Assembly (NCBI GenBank): GCA_028292075.1
Contig: JAQGNA010000681.1
Location: forward strand, 1-9,485
Source of the DNA: Rhodoferax sp.
Lineage (GTDB): Bacteria > Pseudomonadota > Gammaproteobacteria > Burkholderiales > Burkholderiaceae
Length of the DNA: 9,485 bases
Direction: 5' to 3'
The translations under genes and the position numbers were made by a program. Below are positions 1-5,980 of this stretch, piece by piece; position 1 is the first letter of the stretch; every line of letters begins with the position of its first letter. Below the pieces are notes generated by a model that was given only the letters and a program-made list of their open reading frames with translations, was not told where the DNA came from and did not search any database.

Positions 1-912
1 GCGGGCACCCTGGCCGTGGTGCCCACCCACCTCGGTGGACGCGTCAGCGACGTGGCCACCGCCCAGGCCTGTGCCCGCGCCGTGGGCGCCTGGACCATCG
101 AGGACGCGGCGCAGGCCCTGGGCGCAAGCGTAGGCGGGAAGAGCGTCGGCACCCTCGCCGACATCGGCTTCTTCAGCATGGCCGCGGGCAAGGGCCTGAG
201 CATCTTCGAGGGCGGTGCGCTGGTGGCACGCGACCCGGCGATCGCCGAAGCCTGCCGCCAGGCCAGCGCCGCCACCGTGCGCTCGCAGCCGGCGTGGGAG
301 TTGCGGCGCTCCGCCGAACTGCTGGCCTATGCCCTGTTCTACCGCAGGGCAGGTCTTGGCATCGTCTACGGCATGCCGCTCCGGCGCGCGCTGCGGCGCG
401 GCGACACGGTGGGCGCCGCTGGCGACGACTTCGACATGCCTTTTCCCTTGCACCGCCCGGGCCGCTGGCGCCAGGCCGTGGGCGTGAAGGCGCTGGCCCG
501 CCTGCCCGTGTTCCTGGCGGAAGGGAAGAAGCGCGCAGGCGCCAGGGCGGCCAGACTGTCCTGCATCGCCGGTCTTCAGGTGATGACCGACAGCACCGCC
601 GTGCCGGACGCGGCGGGCGTGTGGCCGCTGATGCTGGTCATGCTGCCCGACGCCACGCGCCGCGACGCGGCCCTGGCCCGGCTCTGGGGCGCTGGCTGCG
701 GCGTCAGCCTGCCGTTCGTCCATGCTTTGCCCGACTATGCGCAATACGCAGGGGTGGTGCCATCCGCACCGCCGGACGAACTGCCCCGTGCGAGGGCCCT
801 GGCTGGCCGCATGCTGGCGGTGAGCAACAGCCCCTGGCTCGACGACGAGCGCTTCGAAGGGGTGTGCCGTGTGCTGGAAGCGTGCGCTGGCGGGGGTCGG
901 CCCCCAGCCTGA
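1..912 (+). CDS. DegT/DnrJ/EryC1/StrS-type PLP aminotransferase, 5'-truncated
   Basis: The reading frame is open from base 1 to a TGA at 910-912, giving 303 residues. The beginning lies outside the window, so the GTG at 16 is an internal valine and not a start. The visible part holds family hallmarks: an IEDAAQALGA stretch (residues 33-42), in which the Asp contacts the pyridine ring of PLP in this family, then VGTLADIGFFS and the likely Schiff-base lysine K64 in AAGKGLS, followed by EGGALV. Family members are usually about 370-400 residues, so roughly 70-100 are missing. Members transfer an amino group to keto sugars, or less often to other ketones, in the cytoplasm, for surface polysaccharide or natural-product synthesis. 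The C-terminal half (residues 140-303) is weakly conserved and the substrate cannot be inferred. It converges on the arginase-like gene with a 20-base gap. Confidence 0.9.
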   Translation, partial: AGTLAVVPTHLGGRVSDVATAQACARAVGAWTIEDAAQALGASVGGKSVGTLADIGFFSMAAGKGLSIFEGGALVARDPAIAEACRQASAATVRSQPAWELRRSAELLAYALFYRRAGLGIVYGMPLRRALRRGDTVGAAGDDFDMPFPLHRPGRWRQAVGVKALARLPVFLAEGKKRAGARAARLSCIAGLQVMTDSTAVPDAAGVWPLMLVMLPDATRRDAALARLWGAGCGVSLPFVHALPDYAQYAGVVPSAPPDELPRARALAGRMLAVSNSPWLDDERFEGVCRVLEACAGGGRPPA

Positions 913-932
913 TCGACTCGCCGGCGCCCCGT

Positions 933-1832
933 TCACCGCGCCCCTGCGGCCACCAGCCAGCCGAGCAGGCTTTCGTTCAACCGGTGCTGACCCGCCTGCC
1001 ATGCGCACAGTTGCGGACCTTCGATGTCGGTGTCCTGGCCGTCCTGCGCGCTGAGCCAGCGCTTCCACGCCGTGCGATAGCGGTAGGACGAAACCTCCCC
1101 CGTCACGTCGCTGCCGACCAGCTGGCCGTGCAGCGCCTCGATCAGGGCCTGGGCCTGGGCCTCCTGCAGCCGACCCTGGTCCCAGTTCGTGCGGACCACC
1201 TCGGGCGCGAACACATCCTTGTCAATGGACAGGTAGGTGGCACGCCTGTCGCTGCGGAGCTGTGCCACCAGCGCATCGGTCAGTGCCTGCACACCGTCGA
1301 AGTTTCGGAAAGCCGATGAGAGGCCGAGCCAGCGGGCCCAGCCGGTGTCCACGCCCACGCTCCAGTAGCTGAGCTTGCCCGAGCGCAGCGGCGCCAGTTG
1401 GTTCTCCCAGGCGTGGCGCCAGCCGATGTCTGTCGAGGTGATGCCGGCGACGATGACCTCGCCGACCTCCGGCAGGGCGGCCACGCGCCTTACCCATGAC
1501 CCGCAATGCACACCGAACGGAAAGCGCATGTTGTCCGGGTGGTTGTCGAGCACCAGCACCCGCAAGGCCTCGGTGCCGCGGCGGGCGGCCCGGTCGCGTA
1601 CCGCGCGGGCGATCAATGGCCAGCTCAGGTGGTGAAAATCACCGCTGCCCATGAAGACAGTGCCATGCCCGGTGGCGGGCGGCAGGGCGCGGTCGAGTTC
1701 GTCGGACAGCTTGCGGATCGTGCCGAGTCCGCAACCGAAACGCAGGCGCTCCTGCCAGTCGAGCAGCGGCAGGCGGCGCGCCCCAGCCAACGGGCCGACG
1801 GCGCCGTCCACGTCGAGCACCACCGGCGTCAT
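933..1832 (-). CDS. Arginase/ureohydrolase-fold family protein, probable metal-dependent hydrolase
   Basis: This is a 299-residue protein. I place its start at the ATG at 1832-1830, which overlaps the TGA of the upstream GNAT gene in an ATGA; a GGAAG about 10 bases upstream can serve as ribosome binding site. A longer open frame to 2171 is overlap with the GNAT gene. The metal-site motifs of the arginase/agmatinase/formiminoglutamase superfamily are visible in order: GSGDFHHLS (63-70, with H67 or H68 as first ligand), LDNHPDN (D96, H98, D100) and LSIDKDVFAP (D204, D206). All six expected Mn ligands can therefore be assigned, which suggests an active hydrolase of a guanidino or amide C-N bond. 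The surroundings of the motifs are divergent (GSGDFHH replaces GGDHS), so arginine or agmatine should not be assumed as substrate. It is the last gene of a three-gene operon. A metal-free or UPF0489-like non-enzymatic role is a less likely alternative. Confidence 0.75.
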   Translation of the reverse strand: MTPVVLDVDGAVGPLAGARRLPLLDWQERLRFGCGLGTIRKLSDELDRALPPATGHGTVFMGSGDFHHLSWPLIARAVRDRAARRGTEALRVLVLDNHPDNMRFPFGVHCGSWVRRVAALPEVGEVIVAGITSTDIGWRHAWENQLAPLRSGKLSYWSVGVDTGWARWLGLSSAFRNFDGVQALTDALVAQLRSDRRATYLSIDKDVFAPEVVRTNWDQGRLQEAQAQALIEALHGQLVGSDVTGEVSSYRYRTAWKRWLSAQDGQDTDIEGPQLCAWQAGQHRLNESLLGWLVAAGAR

Positions 1833-2953
1833 CGCTCGATGACTTCCGTGGAAGGGCCATCGACGCCGACACCGTGGGCCGACGCTTCCCGCCACTGGCG
1901 GTCGTTCTCGAAGCGCCCGGCGAAACGGCGCGCCAGCCGCCGCAACAAGGGGTTGCGCACATGGACGGCATGGCGCGTGAACGTGAACTTGGCGCCGAGT
2001 TGCGCCTTGACTTCCGGGTCGGTCCAGCCGGCCACATAGTGGGTGAGCCCCCGCTCGATCGCGTATTCGAGGTTGACCATCCAGCTCACGAAGTACAGGT
2101 TGCAGGCCCGCGCCTCCGGGTACCGGAAGCCGACGTACTTGTCGATCAGTTTGCCGCCCACCTCGAAGCAAAGGTTCCAGCCGATCAGCAGGTCGTCCTG
2201 CCGGTATTCGAAGACCATTCCGCCATTGGCTTCGTCGCGCAGCACGGTGGCGAAGAAGTCGCGTGTCAGGCGGTCGAAATGCAGCTCGCTCTGCGCGTAC
2301 ACGGCCGCATAGAGCGCGTAGCAGGCGTCGACCGTGGCGTCGTCACCGAAGGAGGCGAGACCGGCAGGCAGGCGGCGCACTTGCAGGCCGGCGCGGCTGC
2401 GGAGCTTGCGACGCAGGTTCTGGCGGCGGCTCGACGAGAGGCGCGCCAGATAGGCGTCGATGCTCTGGAAATCGATGGGCACATAGGCCAGCGCCTGCCC
2501 TTCGACCATGATGCAACCGGCCTCCACGCAGGCCTGCACCAGGTGTTCGGCATGCAGGTTGTCAGCGGCGCTGAGCAGGGGCGAGGCGAAGGGAATGTCC
2601 TTCACCACGAGCAGCGCGAATTCGCCACCCCAGCGCCCCAGCAGCCGCGCAACCAGGGTGCGCGGCAGGCCGGTGCGGGGCATCAGCGTGTATTCGGAAA
2701 CCGTGCTGCCGACGAACGCGGTGCGAATGCGCAGCCACCGCCCCCAGTGGCGAAACAGCGGCAGGCGCGCGGCACGCCGCTTGAGGTCGTCGTCGGCGGT
2801 GGTCAGCAGGTCGAACGGCGCGGCGAACGCCGGTGCGGCATCGCCAACGGCACCGCCGCAGCCGCCGCCATCGATCAGCACGAAGCCTTCGGGCGGATGC
2901 GCGGCGAAGGCCCTGATCAGGCCATCCGGTTCCAGCTGGTAGGCATACAGCAC
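1829..2953 (-). CDS. GNAT-fold acyltransferase, FemAB/DUF482-like
   Basis: This is a 374-residue protein read from a GTG at 2953-2951, 14 bases after the aminotransferase stop. No clear Shine-Dalgarno stands before this GTG, so the start is moderately secure and probably depends on coupling. The second half looks like the GNAT domain of the FemAB/Acetyltransf_6/DUF482 group: a basic SSSRRQNLRRKLRS patch (163-176), then LIDKYVGFRYPEA, NLYFVSWMVNLEYAIERGL and a WTDPEVKAQLGAKF stretch (about 269-323). Members move an acyl or aminoacyl group from CoA or tRNA onto an amine. The N-terminal 150 residues are variable and resemble the degenerate first GNAT lobe of such proteins. No signal peptide is evident, so it should act in the cytoplasm. 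Its place between an aminotransferase and an arginase-fold enzyme suggests it acylates an amine made by the former. The acceptor is unknown. Confidence 0.78.
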   Translation of the reverse strand: MLYAYQLEPDGLIRAFAAHPPEGFVLIDGGGCGGAVGDAAPAFAAPFDLLTTADDDLKRRAARLPLFRHWGRWLRIRTAFVGSTVSEYTLMPRTGLPRTLVARLLGRWGGEFALLVVKDIPFASPLLSAADNLHAEHLVQACVEAGCIMVEGQALAYVPIDFQSIDAYLARLSSSRRQNLRRKLRSRAGLQVRRLPAGLASFGDDATVDACYALYAAVYAQSELHFDRLTRDFFATVLRDEANGGMVFEYRQDDLLIGWNLCFEVGGKLIDKYVGFRYPEARACNLYFVSWMVNLEYAIERGLTHYVAGWTDPEVKAQLGAKFTFTRHAVHVRNPLLRRLARRFAGRFENDRQWREASAHGVGVDGPSTEVIER

Positions 2954-2967
2954 CGCCGCGTCGGGGC

Positions 2968-4335
2968 TCAGCTGCGCTTGGCGCGCGTGATGAGCTGGTC
3001 CAGCAGGACCATGGCCTCGTCGATCTCCGGCCGCGAGATCTCGAGCGACGGCGCGAAGGTGATGACGTTCTTGTAGTAGCCGCCGACATCGAGCACCAGG
3101 CCGGCTTTGCGGCCCTTGTATTCGAGGTCGCCGGACAGGCCGATGTCGACCATCTTGTCGAGCAGGGCCCGGTTCGGCGTGAAGCCGTCATCGGTGCAGA
3201 TCTCGGCACGCAGGGCCAGGCCCATGCCGTCGACGTCGCCGATCTCCTTGTGACGCTTCTGCAACTCCTTCAGGCCTTCGAGGAAGTAGGCACCGCTGTT
3301 GCGGACCTGGGCGCCGTAGTCGATCTCGGCCGTCATCTTCAACACCTCGAGGCCGAGTGCCGTGCCCAGCGGGTTGGCGGCGAAAGTCGAATGGGTGGAC
3401 CCGGGCGGGAAGATCGTCGGGTTGATCAGTTCCTCGCGCGCCCACAGCCCGCTCAGGGCGTTGAGACCGTTGGTCAAGGCCTTGGCGAACACCAGCACGT
3501 CGGGCTGAACGCCGAAGTTTTCAATTGCCCACAGCTTGCCTGTGCGCCAGAACCCCATTTGAATCTCGTCGACCACCAACAGAATGCCGTGTTCATCAAG
3601 CACCTTCTTGAGGCCCTTGTAGAAGTTGGCCGGCGGCACGACGTAGCCGCCTGTGCCCTGGATCGGCTCGACATAGAAAGCGGCATATTCGCACTGCCGG
3701 GTCTTCGGGTCCCATACGGCGTGGTACTCGTTTTCGAACTTGCGCGCGAATTCGGCGACGATCGAATCGGAATACTCCTCGGACGTCATGCCCTTCGGCC
3801 GGCGGAAGGGGTAAGGGAACGGAATGAATTGCGCGCGGTCGCCGAAGTGTCCGAAGCGGCGGCGGTAGCGGTAGCTCGAAGTGATGCTGGAGGCGCCCAG
3901 GGTACGGCCGTGGTAGCCCCCTTCAAACGCGAACATCAGGCTCTTGCCATTGCTGGCGTTGCGCACCACCTTGAGTGAGTCCTCGATGGCCTGCGCGCCG
4001 CCCACGTTGAAGTGCACGCGACCCGGGCGGCCCCACTTGGCTTCGGCGTCCTGAGCGATCCACTTGGCCAGCTCGATCTTGGTGGTGTGAAGGTACTGGC
4101 TGGCGATCTGCGGCAGCGTTTCGAGCTGGCGCTTCATCACTTCCTCAAGGCGCTTGTTCTTGTAGCCGAAGTTGACGGCCGAGTACCACATCTGCAGGTC
4201 GAGGTACGGTGTGCCTTCGGCATCGAACATGTAGCTGCCATCGCAGCCAGAGAAGATCTTGGGCGGGTTCACATAGTGGACCGTATCGCCAAAAGAACAA
4301 TATTTCGCTTCGTCAGCCAGCAGCTGTGCAGTCAT
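2968..4335 (-). CDS. Class III PLP-dependent aminotransferase
   Basis: This is a 455-residue protein of normal length for class III (omega/acetylornithine-type) aminotransferases. I chose the ATG at 4335-4333 because a strong GGAG (4348-4345) sits 9 bases upstream; the in-frame TTG at 4350 overlaps that ribosome binding site and is not a plausible start. Family marks in order: GGAQAIEDSLK (112-122, cofactor phosphate binding), YHGRTLG (141-147), EPIQGTGGY (223-231), VVDEIQMGFWRTG (D256, pyridine-nitrogen contact) and FAKALTNG (K285, Schiff-base lysine). The reaction is amino transfer from an amino acid or omega-amine to a keto acid or aldehyde in the cytoplasm. The exact substrate cannot be read. 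It is the first gene of the operon with the GNAT and arginase-like genes. By eye it is less GC-rich than its neighbours, with more TTT, AAT and GAA codons. Confidence 0.95.
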   Translation of the reverse strand: MTAQLLADEAKYCSFGDTVHYVNPPKIFSGCDGSYMFDAEGTPYLDLQMWYSAVNFGYKNKRLEEVMKRQLETLPQIASQYLHTTKIELAKWIAQDAEAKWGRPGRVHFNVGGAQAIEDSLKVVRNASNGKSLMFAFEGGYHGRTLGASSITSSYRYRRRFGHFGDRAQFIPFPYPFRRPKGMTSEEYSDSIVAEFARKFENEYHAVWDPKTRQCEYAAFYVEPIQGTGGYVVPPANFYKGLKKVLDEHGILLVVDEIQMGFWRTGKLWAIENFGVQPDVLVFAKALTNGLNALSGLWAREELINPTIFPPGSTHSTFAANPLGTALGLEVLKMTAEIDYGAQVRNSGAYFLEGLKELQKRHKEIGDVDGMGLALRAEICTDDGFTPNRALLDKMVDIGLSGDLEYKGRKAGLVLDVGGYYKNVITFAPSLEISRPEIDEAMVLLDQLITRAKRS

Positions 4336-4341
4336 TGAAAA

Positions 4342-4363
4342 GCACTCCAAATTTCAGGAATGC
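4342..4363 (-). promoter_or_regulatory. Inverted repeat overlapping the aminotransferase ribosome binding site
   Basis: On the minus strand GCATTCC is followed by an 8-base AT-rich loop and then GGAGTGC. In RNA this gives a 7-pair stem with one G-U pair, and the right arm contains the Shine-Dalgarno GGAG. It could hide the ribosome binding site, or as DNA act as a dyad for a dimeric regulator. Directly upstream, at 4362-4372, lies an interrupted palindrome GCAGA-C-TCTGC that shares two bases with it. Both are seen directly; function is inferred. Confidence 0.4.
4345..4348 (-). promoter_or_regulatory. Shine-Dalgarno site of the class III aminotransferase gene
   Basis: Read on the minus strand this is GGAG with 9 bases to the ATG at 4335. 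It decides the start codon. It also forms the right arm of a potential hairpin at 4342-4363. Confidence 0.75.
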
Positions 4364-4466
4364 AGAGTCTGCGGCGGCAACCTTGATCGTCTGTCGAGCG
4401 TTTGTGTGGAGTTCGTGGAGAGGCCGGGCCGGTCGGCAAGCGGTGAACCAAGAAACTGGAACCGCA

Positions 4467-5267
4467 CTACTTCTTCTGCCGCGCCCGCCGTGCCGGCCTG
4501 GCTTCCACGGGCTGCGGCCTGCTGCTGTCGTTCTTGCTCTCGTTCTTGCCCTCGTGCTCCAGCCAGAGCAGGGCTTCCGCGTGCGCCATGAAACGGCGCA
4601 GGTATTGCGGCGACAGTTCGCGCATCAGGGCCAGCGAACGCAGCACCAGCATCTGCGAGTTCAACGGGCCGGCATTCTCGGGGCCTCGGCCCATGGCGCG
4701 CTGGACCTGGTCCTCGGCGGCGATGCGCGACCATGTTTCACGGAAGCGGCGCATGCTGTCGAGTTCGACCGGGTTGGCAGCGGCGCGGCCATCGCCATCG
4801 CCATGGCCAGCGCCATTACCATCACTCTCCCCATGGGCCTTGCGGCGCGCCAGCCCGGCGATGTGCCGGTTCAATGCCACCAGCGGGGACGGCGCCTCGG
4901 GCGATGTCACACGGGCCACGAGCCGGCGGACCCCCCGGTGGTCGCCAGCCGCCAGCAGGCGGCGTGCTTCACGGGCCGTGCCCGGCGGTTGCGGCGGCAG
5001 CCCGGCCAATGCCGCCTCGGCCGACTGGCGGGCCGCGGCCAGGCGCACGGCATGGTCGGCCATGCCCTGGTCCAGCCGTGCCTGCAACAGCGGGCGCAGG
5101 GCCGGCGGTGCACTGGCGAGCCGCGCCGACAGCCGCTCCAGGTAGTGAAAGCGGACCGGGTCGGCGGCCGCCCCGCCCGTTCGGCGCAAGTCAGCGAGCG
5201 ATGACAAAGGCATGCCACCGCCTGACTCGGGCGCCTTGCCCAGGCCATCGCGCTCACCCAGGCTCAT
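4467..5267 (-). CDS. DUF2894 family protein, last gene of the motor operon
   Basis: This is a 266-residue soluble protein. Its ATG at 5267 overlaps the TGA of the OmpA-family gene in an ATGA, with no clear Shine-Dalgarno of its own, so coupled translation is likely; an alternative ATG is Met19. There is no signal peptide or membrane segment, so it should be cytoplasmic. It has two likely helical parts: Ala/Arg/Leu-rich residues about 35-140, and residues 165-235 containing LDSMRRFRETWS, GPLNSQMLVLRSLALM and LSPQYLRRFMAHAEALLWLE, which I recognise as the conserved core of DUF2894. A Gly-rich linker (146-160, alternating Gly with Asp, Asn or His) joins them. The tail is charged and basic (KNESKN to RARQKK). 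The function is unknown. Its strict coupling to the MotA/MotB-like pair suggests a cytoplasmic partner of the motor tail. Confidence 0.85.
   Translation of the reverse strand: MSLGERDGLGKAPESGGGMPLSSLADLRRTGGAAADPVRFHYLERLSARLASAPPALRPLLQARLDQGMADHAVRLAAARQSAEAALAGLPPQPPGTAREARRLLAAGDHRGVRRLVARVTSPEAPSPLVALNRHIAGLARRKAHGESDGNGAGHGDGDGRAAANPVELDSMRRFRETWSRIAAEDQVQRAMGRGPENAGPLNSQMLVLRSLALMRELSPQYLRRFMAHAEALLWLEHEGKNESKNDSSRPQPVEARPARRARQKK
4788..4832 (-). repeat. Gly-Asp/Asn linker-coding simple repeat in the DUF2894 gene
   Basis: Short hexamer-like units (variants of GGCGAT and GGTAAT on the minus strand) encode alternating Gly-Asp, Gly-Asn and Gly-His, residues 146-160. Changes by whole units would stay in frame, so length could vary without loss of the protein. 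Confidence 0.6.
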
Positions 5268-5980
5268 GGGGTGGCCGGCTTGCCGCTGCCGCTGCCGTTG
5301 CCGTTGCCCTTGCCATTACCGTTGCCGTTCCCGCTGCCGCTGCGTGGCACCGGCGCCATTTCCACGCGGCGGTTGAGCGCCCGCCCCTTCTCGTCCGCAT
5401 TGGAGGCCACGGGCTGCTCGGCGCCGAAGGCCGCTGCGAACACGCGGGACGACGGCATGCCCTCGTCGATCATGGCGCGGGCCACCTTGAGCGCGCGTTG
5501 GGCCGACAGCTCCAGGTTGTCGGCAAAGCGCTGGTTGCCCTCCTGGATGGGCTTGTCGTCGGTGAAGCCGCTCACCATCAGCATGTCGTCGCGCTCACCC
5601 AGGTACAGCTGCAGCGGCGCCACCAGGGTTTTCAGCAACTGCCGACCTTCGGGCCGCAGCTGATCGGAGTTGACAGGAAACAGCACGTTGCCGCTGATGC
5701 CGATGCGGCCGTTGTTCAATGTGACCCGGCCATTGGCCAGCGGCACGGCCAGCGCCTTCTCGAGCGACATGCGGCGCTGCTCTTCGACCTGGCGCTTCTG
5801 CACCTCGGTCTGAAGGGTGTTGACCAGGTCCATCTGCACCACCAGCACGCCGACGAGGATCAGCACGAACGCGCCGAGCAGGCCGGCCATGAGGTCGCCG
5901 AACACCGCCCAGACCGGCGCTGTCTGTTCGACGCCTTCGTCGCTACCGTCGCTCCGGTCGATGCCGTCGATGCCGGTCAT
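5264..5980 (-). CDS. MotB/ZorB-like OmpA-family protein, single membrane anchor plus peptidoglycan-binding domain
   Basis: This is a 238-residue protein. Its ATG at 5980 overlaps the TGA of the DUF802 gene in an ATGA. The layout is that of MotB and ZorB: a short acidic cytoplasmic N-terminus (1-23), one membrane segment (about 24-49) that begins with WAVFGDLMAGLLGAF and holds Asp29 at the position of the ion-carrying Asp of MotB, ExbD and ZorB, a short charged helix (51-80) that could act as plug or linker, and a periplasmic OmpA domain (about 92-207). The OmpA domain keeps SGFTDDKPI, FADNLELSAQRALKVA and GRALNRRVEM, matching the Asp and Arg that hold diaminopimelate in the family. The protein ends in a Gly-Ser/Gly-Asn tail. 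Combined with the upstream MotA-like gene, this should be the peptidoglycan-held half of an ion-driven motor. ExbD or TolR are excluded by the OmpA domain. Confidence 0.94.
   Translation of the reverse strand: MTGIDGIDRSDGSDEGVEQTAPVWAVFGDLMAGLLGAFVLILVGVLVVQMDLVNTLQTEVQKRQVEEQRRMSLEKALAVPLANGRVTLNNGRIGISGNVLFPVNSDQLRPEGRQLLKTLVAPLQLYLGERDDMLMVSGFTDDKPIQEGNQRFADNLELSAQRALKVARAMIDEGMPSSRVFAAAFGAEQPVASNADEKGRALNRRVEMAPVPRSGSGNGNGNGKGNGNGSGSGKPATP
5282..5341 (-). repeat. Hexanucleotide simple repeat coding a Gly-Ser/Gly-Asn tail
   Basis: About ten units of GGCAAC or GGCAGC type on the minus strand encode alternating Gly with Asn or Ser (one Lys), just before the C-terminus of the OmpA-family protein. 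Unit loss or gain by replication slippage would keep the frame. Confidence 0.8.

Larger units (their letters stand above)
4336..4466 (-). other. 131-base intergenic region between the motor operon and the aminotransferase operon
   Basis: This is the only sizeable non-coding gap in the window. I see no open frame and no convincing rho-independent terminator after the DUF2894 gene, so read-through from the motor operon is possible. A poor sigma70-like pair (TTGCCG at 4380-4375, TGAAAT at 4356-4351, 18-base spacer) exists, but it would place the transcript start almost on the ribosome binding site, so I give it little weight. The dyads at 4342-4372 are the most structured part. Confidence 0.4.

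Noticed and set aside
913..932. Rho-independent terminator between the convergent genes
   Set aside because: The GC-rich 20 bases contain only short GGCGCC-like self-complementarity and no T-run on either strand.
1833..2171. Upstream extension of the arginase-like frame to 412 residues
   Set aside because: The extension lies wholly inside the GNAT gene and has Arg/Pro-rich shadow composition. The ATG at 1832 fits an ATGA overlap and a GGAAG ribosome binding site.
1874..3076. 400-residue plus-strand open frame opposite the GNAT gene
   Set aside because: Antisense shadow. The opposite strand encodes a recognisable GNAT-fold protein in an operon.
4351..4380. Sigma70 promoter TTGCCG-18-TGAAAT before the aminotransferase
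   Set aside because: Both boxes match poorly and the transcript would begin at the ribosome binding site. It is mentioned only as a weak possibility in the intergenic entry.
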